DNA of 64,000 bases from Actinomarinicola tropica (GCF_009650215.1 NZ_CP045851.1:2879001-2943000), one strand, 5' to 3'. Shown: positions 33,263 through 41,961, counted from the stretch's first letter. Translations and numbers: made by a program. The notes: generated from the letters alone by a model not told the origin.

Positions 33263-34942
33263 CTAGGGCAGACGGCGGTCCTCAGGTCGCTGCACCCGCA
33301 ACCAGCGGTGGCCGTAGCCGTCCAACGTGATCTCGGTCCGACCTGCGGCGTCGAGCTCGCAGCGACCCTCCTCCAGCAGGTCGACCAGGCACCACCCGTC
33401 GTCGGCGTCCTCGAGCTGCAGCGGCACGACGACCGGATCGTTGCCGAGGTTGTGGACGGCGACGATCGACGCCGTCTCCCAGGTGCACCGGTGGGCGAGG
33501 ACCTGGCGGTGGGGCTGGTCGAGGATCTCGAGGTCCCCCCATCCGAGCTCGGGGCACTCGCGGTAGCGCTGGATGAGCGTGGCGACGAAGCTCCAGAGCG
33601 AGTCCGGGTCGCGCTTCTGGTCGGCCACGTTGACGAACTCCGGCCCGAAGGCACCCTCGACCACCCGGGACACGAGCTTGCGGGGCGGGGCGGTCGAGAA
33701 CCCTCCACCCGTCTCCGAGGTCCACTGCATCGGGGTGCGGACGGCGAGCCGGCCCTCGGCGTCGAGGTCCTCGCCCATCCCGATCTCCTCGCCGTAGTAG
33801 AGGACGGGCGTGCCCGGCAGGGAGAACAGCAGGCTGTAGACCATCCGGACGCGGCGCGGGTCGCCCTCGAGCATCGGTGGGAGCCGACGCTTCAGCCCCC
33901 GGCCGAACAGCTGCATGCGCTCCTCGGGGCCGAAGGCCGCGAAGACCTCCTGGCGCTCCTTCTCGGAGAGCTTGTCGAGCGTGAGCTCGTCGTGGTTGCG
34001 GACGAACGTCGCCCACTGCGACTCGACCGCCGTGGCCGGCCGTCCGCGCAGCGCCTTGGCGAGGGGGCGAGCGTCGCACCGGGCGAGGGAGAGGTACATC
34101 GCCTGCATGCCGACGAAGTCGAACATCATGTCGAGCTCGTCGCCGTCCGTGCCCCCGAAGAACCTCAGCTGGTCCCGGTACGGCAGGTTGACCTCGCCGA
34201 GCATGATGGCGTCGCCGTTGCGGCGGCTGAGGAACGAGCGGAGCGCCCGCAGGTACTCGTGCGGGTCGGCCATCTCCTCGACCTGCTGGCGATCGATCCC
34301 CGTGGTCTCGAGGAAGAACGGCACGGCGTCCACACGGAACCCCGAGAGCCCCATCTGCATCCAGAACCCCATCGCCTTGGCGATCTCGTCGCGCACCTTG
34401 GGGTTGGCGACGTTGAGGTCGGGCTGGTGCTTGTAGAAGCGGTGCAGGTACCACTCGTCGGTCTTCGGGTCGTGCTCCCAGATCCCGTCCTCCTTGTCGG
34501 GGAAGACGACCTCGTCGCTCGTGTCGGGCGGCGGATCGGACCGCCAGACGTAGTAGTCCCGGTACGGGTTGTCCTTGCTGGCTCGGGCCTTCTTGAACCA
34601 GGGGTGCTGGTCCGAGGTGTGGTTGACGATCAGGTCGGCGATCACCCTGATGCCGCGGTCCTTCGCCGTGCGGATGACCTCGACCAGGTCGCCGAGCGTG
34701 CCGAGCCGCCCGTCGACCCCGTAGAGGTCCATGACGTCGTAGCCGTCGTCCCGATCGGGGGTCGGGTAGAACGGCATGAGCCAGAGGCAGGTGACGCCGA
34801 GCTCGGCGAGGTAGTCGATGCGCTGGGCCAGGCCGGCGAGGTCGCCGATCCCGTCACCGTTCGAGTCGAAGTACGTCTCGACGTCGAGGCAGTAGACGAC
34901 GGCGTTCTTCCACCACAGGTCGCTGGTGTCGGTGATCCTCAT
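33263..34942 (-). CDS. Glycoside hydrolase family 13 enzyme, trehalose synthase/alpha-glucosidase-like
   Basis: This 559-residue protein has a GH13 (beta/alpha)8 barrel. The conserved regions are VIADLIVNHTSDQHPWF, GFRVDAVPFF (nucleophile Asp, about 204), IMLGEVNLPY (acid/base Glu, about 246) and FVRNHDELTLDKL (third Asp), followed by a C-terminal beta domain. The start WWKNAVVYCLDVETYFDSNG and the SDQHPWFKKAR block are closest in my memory to TreS (maltose to trehalose) and related alpha-glucan enzymes. The product could be trehalose or glucose. The ATG overlaps the stop of the upstream LLM oxidoreductase by 4 bp, so the pair is coupled. Confidence 0.85.
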   Translation of the reverse strand: MRITDTSDLWWKNAVVYCLDVETYFDSNGDGIGDLAGLAQRIDYLAELGVTCLWLMPFYPTPDRDDGYDVMDLYGVDGRLGTLGDLVEVIRTAKDRGIRVIADLIVNHTSDQHPWFKKARASKDNPYRDYYVWRSDPPPDTSDEVVFPDKEDGIWEHDPKTDEWYLHRFYKHQPDLNVANPKVRDEIAKAMGFWMQMGLSGFRVDAVPFFLETTGIDRQQVEEMADPHEYLRALRSFLSRRNGDAIMLGEVNLPYRDQLRFFGGTDGDELDMMFDFVGMQAMYLSLARCDARPLAKALRGRPATAVESQWATFVRNHDELTLDKLSEKERQEVFAAFGPEERMQLFGRGLKRRLPPMLEGDPRRVRMVYSLLFSLPGTPVLYYGEEIGMGEDLDAEGRLAVRTPMQWTSETGGGFSTAPPRKLVSRVVEGAFGPEFVNVADQKRDPDSLWSFVATLIQRYRECPELGWGDLEILDQPHRQVLAHRCTWETASIVAVHNLGNDPVVVPLQLEDADDGWCLVDLLEEGRCELDAAGRTEITLDGYGHRWLRVQRPEDRRLP

Positions 34943-35922
34943 CCGGCCCTCCGCTCCGGCTCGGAGACGTCGAGCTGCGGGAGCACCGACTCACCGAAGG
35001 TGTCGATGAAGCGCGCCTGCTCCTGGCCCACGTGGTGCAGGTAGACCTCGTCGAACCCCACGTCGACGAGCTCGCCGAGCCGCTCCACGGCCTGACCGGT
35101 GTCGCTCACCACGACGACGGCGTCCCGCACCGACTGCTCGGTGACGTCCCGGCTCACCTCGTCGAAGGCCTCGGGGGTGTCGAGGTCCCAGCAGACCGGC
35201 GGGGAGAAGACGTTGGTGCGCCACTGGTCCATGGCGATCGCCACCGCCTCGTCCTCGGTGGGCGCCCACGACACGTGCACCTGCAACGCCACCCGTCCCC
35301 GGCCCCCCGCCCCTCGGTACGCCTCGACCATGTGCCGGAGGTGGTCGAGGGGCTGGTTGATCGTGACGAGGCCGTCGGCCCACGACGCCGACCGCCGTGC
35401 CGTGGCCACGCTGACCGCAGGGGCGACGAGCGGCGGACGGACCTCGGGGCGCGTCCACAGCGTGGCGCGGTCGACGGTGACCAGCCCGTCGTGGCTGACC
35501 TCCTCGCCGTCGAGGAGGCGGCGGATGACCGACACCGACTCCTCGAGGCGCGCCTGGCGGACCTCCTTGCGGGGCCAGGCGTCACCGGTGATGTGCTCGT
35601 TCATGTTCTCCCCGGAGCCGAGGGCGGCCCAGAAGCGGCCGGGGAACATGGCGCCGAGCGTGGCGATCGCCTGGGCGACGATCGCCGGGTGGTACCGCTG
35701 GCCCGGTGCGTTGACGACGCCGAACGGCAGGTCGGTGGTGGCGAGCGCCGCGCCGAGCCACGACCATGCGAAGCCCGAGTGCCCCTGCCGCTCGCTCCAC
35801 GGCGCGAAGTGGTCGGAGCACATGGCGGCGGTGAAGCCGGCCTGCTCGGCGCGCTGCACGTCGGCCAGCAGCTGACGGGGGTGGATCTGCTCGTGGGAGG
35901 CGTGGAAGCCGATGACGGTCAC
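34939..35922 (-). CDS. LLM-class flavin oxidoreductase (TIGR03885-like)
   Basis: The protein has 327 residues and a bacterial luciferase-like barrel related to F420-dependent glucose-6-phosphate dehydrogenase: SDHFAPWSERQGHSGFAWSW in two parts (about 35-55), YHPAIVAQAIATLGAMFPGRF, and ALGSGENMNEHITGDAWP. These blocks are what I recall of the TIGR03885 subfamily of LLM oxidoreductases; whether the cofactor is FMN or F420 is not settled by sequence. It is translationally coupled (4-bp overlap) to the GH13 gene, hinting at sugar metabolism. The GTG at 35922 has TAAGCG 6 nt upstream. Confidence 0.83.
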   Translation of the reverse strand: MTVIGFHASHEQIHPRQLLADVQRAEQAGFTAAMCSDHFAPWSERQGHSGFAWSWLGAALATTDLPFGVVNAPGQRYHPAIVAQAIATLGAMFPGRFWAALGSGENMNEHITGDAWPRKEVRQARLEESVSVIRRLLDGEEVSHDGLVTVDRATLWTRPEVRPPLVAPAVSVATARRSASWADGLVTINQPLDHLRHMVEAYRGAGGRGRVALQVHVSWAPTEDEAVAIAMDQWRTNVFSPPVCWDLDTPEAFDEVSRDVTEQSVRDAVVVVSDTGQAVERLGELVDVGFDEVYLHHVGQEQARFIDTFGESVLPQLDVSEPERRAG

Positions 35923-35974
35923 CGGCCCCGCTTACCGCTCGGCGGTTCCGGTCAACCGTGGTAGCAAGTCGACC

Positions 35975-36595
35975 ATGGTCACCTCGCGCGGTCGCAGGTC
36001 GAGCCTCGAGCAGGAGCGGTCGCGCCGCAGCCGTGACGCCCTCCTCGACGCCGCGGCGGACCTCTGGGCCGACGCCGAGGTCGACGAGGTGAAGGTCGAG
36101 GACATCTGCGCCCACGCGGGCGTGTCGAAGGGCCTCTTCTACTTCTACTTCGGCAGCAAGGAGGAGCTCGTCGTCCAGCTGCTCGCCGAGGACGCCCGAC
36201 TCGTCGCCGACGAGGTGGCCCGGGGCATCGAGCACGACGAACCGTTCGCCGACGTGCTCGACGCCGCGCTCGCGGCGGTCGTCCGCCGGGCGCAGCGCCG
36301 ACCACGTCACCTCCTGCGCCAGGGCACCGGCGAGCTGCTCGCCGACCCCGCGACCACCGCCGGCGACGACGACGGCTCCCCGCTGGTGGCGACGTGCGTC
36401 GACCTCGTCGCCCACGGCCAGGCCCGCGGCGAGGTCCGCGACGACGCCGACCCTCAGGACGCGGGGGCGCTCCTCGCCACCTCGATCCTCCGCGCCCAGC
36501 TCGAGTGGGCCGGCGCCGAGCGGCGCCAGCCCTCGCTGGCACGCCGCCTGGCTGCGCGGGTCGACCTCGTCGTGCACGGGCTCGCCGGGCGATGA
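35975..36595 (+). CDS. TetR-family transcriptional regulator
   Basis: This 206-residue protein has an N-terminal TetR helix-turn-helix (RDALLDAAADLWAD, then VEDICAHAGVSKGLFYFYFGSKEEL, about residues 20-60) and an all-helical ligand domain (to about 205). ATG at 35975 was chosen since the DNA-binding domain begins about 20 residues later; TAGCAA lies 7 nt upstream. Its stop overlaps the ATG of a small unknown gene. It is divergent from the LLM/GH13 pair, which it may control. Confidence 0.85.
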   Translation: MVTSRGRRSSLEQERSRRSRDALLDAAADLWADAEVDEVKVEDICAHAGVSKGLFYFYFGSKEELVVQLLAEDARLVADEVARGIEHDEPFADVLDAALAAVVRRAQRRPRHLLRQGTGELLADPATTAGDDDGSPLVATCVDLVAHGQARGEVRDDADPQDAGALLATSILRAQLEWAGAERRQPSLARRLAARVDLVVHGLAGR

Positions 36596-37056
36596 CCGGC
36601 GTCGAGGTGCTCGTCGTCGAGGGTGGGGACCTGTCGCCGCTGCGCGAGCTGCTCGCGGCGCTCGCCACGGCCGGTTCCGGCTGGGTGAACCTCACGCCCG
36701 CCGACGCCGAGCCACCCGCGCCGACGTCGATCTGGGGTCGCATCAACGGGCGGGGCCCGGACGTGCCCCGGATCACGTGGACGGCGCCGCAGCACGGCCG
36801 CCGCGAGGAGCCGGCCCAGCTCGGCATCGAGCACGCGAGCGGCAGCAAGGCCCTCCCCCGCCTCGCCGAAGCCGGCGTCGGGTTGCCCGCCGGGTGGGTG
36901 CGCCTCCAGGACCACGCCATGCGCGGCATCGTCGCCGTGCCGCCGCCGGGCACCGACCCCGAGGCGGCACTGCGCTGGGGCCTGGCCGCCGTCGAGCACC
37001 TGGCCGGGTGGGCGGCCGACGGCCGCTGGCGCGCCGAGGTTCACGGCGTCGCCTGA
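36592..37056 (+). CDS. Protein of unknown function, coupled to a TetR regulator
   Basis: I do not recognise this 154-residue protein. It is soluble, with no signal peptide or membrane segment. It contains the stretches SGWVNLTPADAEPP and SIWGRINGRGPDVPRITWT near the middle, and PPPGTDPEAALRWGLAAVEHLAGW near the C-terminus. The coding frame is supported by a 4-bp overlap with the TetR stop and by consistent codon use (G/C in the third position). The cobalamin riboswitch begins 8 nt after its stop, so the promoter of the riboswitch RNA probably lies inside this gene, or the riboswitch is reached by readthrough. Confidence 0.7.
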   Translation: MTGVEVLVVEGGDLSPLRELLAALATAGSGWVNLTPADAEPPAPTSIWGRINGRGPDVPRITWTAPQHGRREEPAQLGIEHASGSKALPRLAEAGVGLPAGWVRLQDHAMRGIVAVPPPGTDPEAALRWGLAAVEHLAGWAADGRWRAEVHGVA

Positions 37057-37064
37057 GCTGGGCT

Positions 37065-37190
37065 ACGGTGCCCAGGCCCGGCCACAGAGCGCCGGGCGTC
37101 GTGAGCGCAGCGAAGTCCGGTGAGATCCCGGCGCTGTCCCGCAACTGTGATGGGCCCTCGGGCCCGAGCCAGGTCGCCTGCTCCCACGAC
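37065..37190 (+). ncRNA. Cobalamin (B12) riboswitch aptamer
   Basis: The conserved core is present in order: GGTGCC near the 5' end (37067), AAGTCCGGTGAGATCCCGG (from 37113), the CCCGCAACTGTGA segment (37138-37150) and the B12 box region GAGCCAGGTCGCCTGC (37166-37181). It precedes a BtuF-BtuC-BtuD-CobQ operon, the usual target. Adenosyl- or methylcobalamin binding is expected to lower expression. Confidence 0.93.
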
Positions 37191-37191
37191 C

Positions 37192-37273
37192 GACGAACAT
37201 CGACCCTCGGAGGAAGGGTGGTTCGTCCGGCGCCACGGTGCCGGCGGGCTCATCCTCCCCGGGACCGGAGGAT
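37192..37273 (+). promoter_or_regulatory. Riboswitch expression platform with SD-sequestering hairpin
   Basis: After the aptamer come a hairpin with stem GACGAAC/GTTCGTC (37192-37198, 37221-37227) enclosing ACCCT/AGGGT, a GC stem (near 37228-37245), and ATCCTCC (37252-37258) facing GGAGGAT (37267-37273). The last stem is a perfect 7 bp and hides the GGAGG ribosome binding site of the BtuF gene, so control is probably at translation. Confidence 0.75.
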
Positions 37274-37276
37274 GCA

Positions 37277-38257
37277 GTGAGGACACAGCACCGGATCGCC
37301 ACGGGGATGGCGATCGTGCTCATGCTGGTCGCCGCGGCGTGCGGCGACGACGGCGACGACGGCACCGTCACCGAATCGGGCCAGCGCCCGGAGGAGACGA
37401 CCGCACCGGCGGACGACGACGGGGGCGGCACGTTCCCGGTCACCGTCAGCGCCGACAACGGGGAGGTGACGATCGAGTCGCGGCCCGAGGCCATCGTCTC
37501 CATCTCGCCGACCGGCACCGAGATGCTCTTCGCGATCGGGGCCGGGGACCAGGTGGTCGCGGTCGACGAGTACTCGTACTACCCGGAGGAGGCGCCGGTG
37601 ACGGACCTCTCCGGCTTCCAGCCCAACGTGGAGGCCATCGCCTCCTACGAGCCGGACCTGGTCGTCCTGTCGACCGACCCCGGCGACGTGGCGGACGGGC
37701 TCGAGCGCATCGGGATCCCGGCGATCCACCTCGACTCGGCCGAGGACCTCGACGACACGTACCGCCAGCTCGAGCTGCTGGGCGTGGCCACCGGGAACGT
37801 GGGCTCGGCCGCCGAGGTCGTGTCGCAGATGCAGACCGAGATCGACGAGATCGTGGCGACGATCCCCGACGACCTCGCGGAGCGCACCTACTTCCACGAG
37901 CTCGACAGCCAGCTCTACAGCGTCTCGTCCGACACCTTCATCGGGCGGGTGTACGCCCTGCTGGGGCTCCGCAGCATCGGCGACGAGGCGCCCGACGACG
38001 CCGGGAACTACCCGCAGCTGTCCGAGGAGTTCGTGCTCGACGCCGACCCGGACTTCATCTTCCTGGCCGACGCCCAGTGCTGCGACCAGTCGCCGGAGAC
38101 CGTCGCCGCTCGCCCCGGCTGGGACACCCTCACCGCGGTCGAGGAGGGCCGGGTCATCGTGGTCGACGAGGACGCGGCGTCCCGCTGGGGCCCCCGCATC
38201 GTCGACTTCCTGCGGGAGGTCGCCGACGAGGTCCTGGCGACGGCGGACGCCGGCTGA
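37277..38257 (+). CDS. btuF: Cobalamin/corrinoid ABC transporter substrate-binding lipoprotein
   Basis: This 326-residue protein has a signal sequence ending in a lipobox (LVAAAC), then an Asp/Thr-rich linker and a class III periplasmic-binding fold: IVSISPTGTEMLFAIGAGDQVV, YEPDLVVLS, and GWDTLTAVEEGRVIVVDED. Such proteins bind B12, heme or siderophores; the riboswitch upstream and CobQ downstream point to corrinoids. The start is GTG at 37277, 5 nt after GGAGG; that ribosome binding site lies inside the riboswitch platform hairpin. The BtuC gene begins 2 nt after the stop. Confidence 0.87.
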   Translation: MRTQHRIATGMAIVLMLVAAACGDDGDDGTVTESGQRPEETTAPADDDGGGTFPVTVSADNGEVTIESRPEAIVSISPTGTEMLFAIGAGDQVVAVDEYSYYPEEAPVTDLSGFQPNVEAIASYEPDLVVLSTDPGDVADGLERIGIPAIHLDSAEDLDDTYRQLELLGVATGNVGSAAEVVSQMQTEIDEIVATIPDDLAERTYFHELDSQLYSVSSDTFIGRVYALLGLRSIGDEAPDDAGNYPQLSEEFVLDADPDFIFLADAQCCDQSPETVAARPGWDTLTAVEEGRVIVVDEDAASRWGPRIVDFLREVADEVLATADAG

Positions 38258-38259
38258 CG

Positions 38260-39360
38260 ATGAGCGAGCAGCCCACCCGGGTCACGGTCGAGGCGATCGT
38301 CCGCGCCGACGCGCCCGTCGCGCCGGAGGCGAGTCGGTTGCGCCGATCGTGGCTCGTGGTGGGCCTCGGCGCGCTGGCGGCGGCGTTCGCCGTCAGCGTG
38401 TCGCTCGGACCGGCCGGGCTGCCCCTCGGCGGGGTGGTCACCGAGATGGTCTCCGCCCTGCCCGGCGTCGACGTCGGCGAGGGCCTCTCCGATCGCCACG
38501 CGGCGATCCTCTGGCAGATGCGGCTCCCGCGCATCGTCCTCGGGGCGCTCGTCGGCGGCACGCTCGCCCTGGCCGGCGCGGCCTACCAGGGCGTGTTCCG
38601 CAACCCGCTCGCCGACCCGTACCTGCTCGGCGTCGCCGCGGGCGCGGGCCTCGGCGCCACCCTGGCGATCGCCTACGGGCCCGACACCACCTCCTGGCCC
38701 GTCGACGCCCTGCCGATCTTCGCCTTCGTCGGCGCCGTGCTCGGCGTCGCGCTGGCCTGGGGCGTGGGGCACACCGCGTCGTCGGCGCAGAGCGTCGCCA
38801 CGCTGATCCTCGCAGGCGTCGCGATCGCTTCGTTCCTCACCGCCATCCAGACCTACGTCCAGCAGCGCGAGTCCGAGACGCTGCGCGAGGTCTACGGGTG
38901 GATCCTCGGTCGGCTCTCGACCTCGGGCTGGCACGAGGTGCTCCTCGTCCTGCCCTACGTCGTCGTGAGCACGATCGTCATCCTCCTCCACCGCCGCCTG
39001 CTCGACGTGCTGAGCGTCGGCGACGACGAGGCGGGGAGCCTCGGCGTCCGCACCACGCTCGTCCGGCTGGTCGTCATCGGCGCCGCCACGTTCGGCACCG
39101 CCGCCGTCGTCGCCGTCAGCGGTCTCATCGGCTTCGTCGGCATCGTCGTGCCCCACGTCGTGCGCATGGTCGCCGGCAGCAGCTACCGCATCGTGCTGCC
39201 CCTGTCGCTGATGCTCGGCGCCGCCTTCCTGGTGGCGACCGACCTCGTCGCTCGCACGGTGTTCAGCCCGGCCGAGCTGCCGATCGGCGTCATCACCGCC
39301 TTCTTCGGCGCCCCGTTCTTCGCCCTCGTCCTGCGCACCAGCCGGAGGTTCGGACTGTGA
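38260..39360 (+). CDS. btuC: Cobalamin ABC transporter permease, FecCD/BtuC family
   Basis: The protein has 366 residues and about ten membrane segments. FecCD signatures are clear: RLPRIVLGALVGGTLALAGAAYQG (split over residues 87-110), FRNPLADPYLLGVAAGAGLGA, the QSVATLILAGVAI region, and GLIGFVGIVVPHVVR (about 290), which touches the ATPase. It should form the membrane channel of the uptake system with BtuF outside and the next gene's ATPase inside. ATG at 38260 lies 2 nt after the btuF stop; the stop overlaps the GTG of the ATPase gene. Confidence 0.9.
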   Translation: MSEQPTRVTVEAIVRADAPVAPEASRLRRSWLVVGLGALAAAFAVSVSLGPAGLPLGGVVTEMVSALPGVDVGEGLSDRHAAILWQMRLPRIVLGALVGGTLALAGAAYQGVFRNPLADPYLLGVAAGAGLGATLAIAYGPDTTSWPVDALPIFAFVGAVLGVALAWGVGHTASSAQSVATLILAGVAIASFLTAIQTYVQQRESETLREVYGWILGRLSTSGWHEVLLVLPYVVVSTIVILLHRRLLDVLSVGDDEAGSLGVRTTLVRLVVIGAATFGTAAVVAVSGLIGFVGIVVPHVVRMVAGSSYRIVLPLSLMLGAAFLVATDLVARTVFSPAELPIGVITAFFGAPFFALVLRTSRRFGL

Positions 39361-40190
39361 GCAGCATCGAGATCCACGACCTCTCCGTCTCGTTCGGCGA
39401 CTTCCGGGCGGTCGACGGCCTGAGCGCCGACATCGCGCCCGGCGCGTGGGTCGGGCTCATCGGCCCGAACGGCGCGGGCAAGAGCACGCTCCTGCGTGCG
39501 CTCCTCGGCCTGGTGGCCCACGACGGCCGCTGCACCGTGGACGGGCACGACGCCCGGGACCTCTCCCGGCGCGAGGTCTCCCGCCGGCTGGCGTTCGTGC
39601 CCCAGTCGCCGAGCTGCCCGCCCGACATGGCCGTCGCGGACTACGTGCTGCTCGGCCGCACCCCCTACATCCCCCACCTCGGCACCGAGAGCCGCCACGA
39701 CGTGGCCGTGGTGGCCGACGTCCTCGACCGGCTCGACCTCACCGACTTCGTCGGGCGACGGCTCGGCACCCTCTCCGGCGGCGAGCTCCAGCGGGTCGTC
39801 CTGGCGCGGGCGCTCGCCCAGCAGGCGCCGGTTCTCGTGCTCGACGAGCCGACGAGCGCGCTCGACATCGGGCACCAGCAGCAGGTGCTCGAACTGGTCG
39901 AGGACCTCCGCCACGAGGCCGAGCTGACGGTCATCAGCGCGATGCACGACCTCACGCTGGCGGGCCAGTTCGCCGACGAGCTGCTGCTGATGAGCAACGG
40001 CCGCCGGATCGCGATGGGCCCCCCGACCGAGGTGCTCACCGAGCACACGATCGGCGAGCACTACGGCGCGTCAGTGCGGGTCCTGCGCGACGAGTGCGGC
40101 GGGATCGTCGTCGTCCCCACACGGTCGCATCGCACGGCCGGCGTGGGGTCCCGTGCCGTCGACGGCGAGCGGGCGGACGAGCGGCGGTGA
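39357..40190 (+). CDS. btuD: Cobalamin ABC transporter ATPase
   Basis: This 277-residue ATPase of the FecE/BtuD type has Walker A GPNGAGKST (about 36-44), the Q-loop in FVPQSPSCPPDM, signature LSGGELQRVVLARALAQ (about 138), Walker B VLVLDEPTSALD, and the switch histidine in ISAMHDLTLA. It powers the BtuFC importer. The GTG start overlaps the btuC stop (GTGA) and its own stop overlaps the CobQ start in the same way, so all four proteins are translationally coupled. A 30-residue C-terminal tail rich in Arg and Asp has no known role. Confidence 0.9.
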   Translation: MSSIEIHDLSVSFGDFRAVDGLSADIAPGAWVGLIGPNGAGKSTLLRALLGLVAHDGRCTVDGHDARDLSRREVSRRLAFVPQSPSCPPDMAVADYVLLGRTPYIPHLGTESRHDVAVVADVLDRLDLTDFVGRRLGTLSGGELQRVVLARALAQQAPVLVLDEPTSALDIGHQQQVLELVEDLRHEAELTVISAMHDLTLAGQFADELLLMSNGRRIAMGPPTEVLTEHTIGEHYGASVRVLRDECGGIVVVPTRSHRTAGVGSRAVDGERADERR

Positions 40191-41596
40191 GCCGGTCCCT
40201 CGCCGTCTGGGGGACGACGAGCGGGGCGGGCAAGAGCCTCGTCACCACCGGCCTGGCCCGTTGGTTCGCGCGGCAGGGCGTGCGCGTGGTGCCGTTCAAG
40301 GCCCAGAACATGTCGAACCACGCGCGGGTGGTCGAGGGCGGGGAGATCGGTGCGGCCCAGTGGCTCCAAGCACTGGCCGCGGGCGTCGACCCCGACGTGC
40401 GCATGAACCCCGTCCTGACGAAGCCGGAGGCCGACGGCCGCAGCCAGGTCGTCGTGCTCGGGCAGGTGGACGAGGACCTGTCACGCGCCGCGTGGCGCGG
40501 ACGGGCGACATCGGTGTGGCCCCGCGTGGTCGATGCCCTCGACGACCTCCGCGCCGACGCCGACCTCGTCCTGGTGGAGGGCGCGGGCAGCCCGGCGGAG
40601 ACCAACCTCGCCGACGTCGACCTGGCCAACCTCGCCACCGCCGACCACCTCGACGCGCCCGCGCTGCTGCTGGCCGACATCGACAGGGGCGGCGCGTTCG
40701 CCCACCTCTTCGGCACCTGGTCCCTCGTGCCCGACGACCACCGGCACCGCATCGCCGGGTTCGTGCTCAACCGCTTCCGCGGCGACCCCACGCTGCTGGC
40801 GCCCGCACCCGAGGAGCTCTCCGGGCGGACGGGGGTCCCGACGATCGGCGTCCTCCCGGAGCTGGCGCACCGGCTGCCCGACGAGGACGGCGCGTCGTTC
40901 GCACCGGTGGTGCGCGGCGGCCGCCCCCGGGTCGGGGTCGTCCGCTACCCGACCGCGTCGAACCTCGACGAGCTCGCCGGCGTCGTCGAGGTGGCCGACG
41001 TCGTCGCGGCGACCGAGCCGCGTCACCTCGTCGACGCCGAGCTCATCGTCCTCCCCGGCGCCAAGCACGTCACGAGCGACGCCGCCTGGCTCCGCACCTC
41101 GGGCGTCGGCGCCGCGATCCGCGGTGCGGCGGAGGCGGGCGTGCGCGTGCTCGGCATCTGCGGCGGCGCGCAGCTGCTCGGGGAGGACGTGGTGGACGCC
41201 GACGGCGTCGAGGGGCCTGCAGGCGTCCGGGTGGATGGCCTCGGCCTGTTGCCGCTGCGGACGGAGCTGCACCGCGCCAAGGTCGTCCGGGCGACGACGA
41301 TCGAGCTGCCGCGCGAGCTGGCCCGGCCGTGGGAGGCCGTCGCGGGCCGTCGCGCACGCGCCTACGAGATCCACCACGGCCACACGGGCCCCACCGACGA
41401 CGGCCGCCAGGTCTGGTCGCACGGGCCGGTCCTCGCCGTGACGGCGCACGGGCTGCTCGAGGACCCCGACGTGGTCGAGGTGCTGCTCGGCCGGCGGCCC
41501 ACGGGGCTCGACGCCACCTTCGACCTCCTCGCCGACGCGGTCGAGGAGCACCTCGACACCGAGCAGCTCCGGCGGATCGCCGGGTTCGACGGCTGA
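40187..41596 (+). CDS. cobQ: Cobyric acid synthase
   Basis: The protein has 469 residues. An N-terminal dethiobiotin synthetase-like ATPase domain (VWGTTSGAGKS, 8-18; VPFKAQNMSNHARV; ADIDRGGAFAHLFG) is joined to a class I glutamine amidotransferase domain with the nucleophile C325 in GICGGAQLLG and the catalytic histidine near H396 (YEIHHGHT). It amidates four carboxyl groups of the corrin ring, using glutamine and ATP. Family members usually have GICGGYQMLG, so Ala replaces Tyr here. Coupling to BtuFCD suggests that imported corrinoids are finished in the cell. GTG 40187 overlaps the btuD stop. Confidence 0.9.
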   Translation: MSRSLAVWGTTSGAGKSLVTTGLARWFARQGVRVVPFKAQNMSNHARVVEGGEIGAAQWLQALAAGVDPDVRMNPVLTKPEADGRSQVVVLGQVDEDLSRAAWRGRATSVWPRVVDALDDLRADADLVLVEGAGSPAETNLADVDLANLATADHLDAPALLLADIDRGGAFAHLFGTWSLVPDDHRHRIAGFVLNRFRGDPTLLAPAPEELSGRTGVPTIGVLPELAHRLPDEDGASFAPVVRGGRPRVGVVRYPTASNLDELAGVVEVADVVAATEPRHLVDAELIVLPGAKHVTSDAAWLRTSGVGAAIRGAAEAGVRVLGICGGAQLLGEDVVDADGVEGPAGVRVDGLGLLPLRTELHRAKVVRATTIELPRELARPWEAVAGRRARAYEIHHGHTGPTDDGRQVWSHGPVLAVTAHGLLEDPDVVEVLLGRRPTGLDATFDLLADAVEEHLDTEQLRRIAGFDG

Positions 41597-41604
41597 CCTG
41601 GCGG

Positions 41605-41961
41605 TCACAGCCGTCCCAGCCACTCGAGCGGGAACGGCGTCAGCGCGAGCGGTCGGACCGCGATGCGCACCAGCGCCAGCGGGTTGTCGTCGCCCGCGCT
41701 GCGGTTGAGGTGCACCTCGTGGCACCCCGTGCACCGGTGGACGAGGACCCACTCCCCGTCCCCCCGCACCGAGATGGCGATCGGCTCCATCGAGGCGCCG
41801 CAGTCGGCGGCGCGGTCGCCGGGGACGTCGTCGACGTGCCGGCTCCAGAGGCAGGTCGGGCAGTGGTTGCGGTGGGCGGTGCCGGGCGCGTCCAGGGACA
41901 CGTCCAGCCCGCAGTGGCGGCACCGGAACGACTCCGGGCCGCGACGTCGTCGTGTCGACAA
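41605..41961 (-). CDS. RNHCP-domain zinc-ribbon-like protein
   Basis: This 118-residue protein carries the RNHCP motif that names a small family: CRHCG (C14, C17), then HRNHCPTCLWSRHVDD with C34 and C37, which together can bind one zinc ion, and later DCGASMEPIAI and HRCTGCHEVHLNR, a second possible zinc site. No function is known. I chose TTG at 41961 as the start because AGGAG lies 6 nt upstream; the frame is open further upstream without a better signal. The stop lies 8 bp from the convergent cobQ stop. Confidence 0.78.
   Translation of the reverse strand: MSTRRRRGPESFRCRHCGLDVSLDAPGTAHRNHCPTCLWSRHVDDVPGDRAADCGASMEPIAISVRGDGEWVLVHRCTGCHEVHLNRSAGDDNPLALVRIAVRPLALTPFPLEWLGRL

Noticed and set aside
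37064-37069. TACGGT as the -10 of the B12 operon
   Set aside because: It overlaps GGTGCC, which belongs to the riboswitch aptamer itself; a start 7 nt downstream would remove part of the aptamer.
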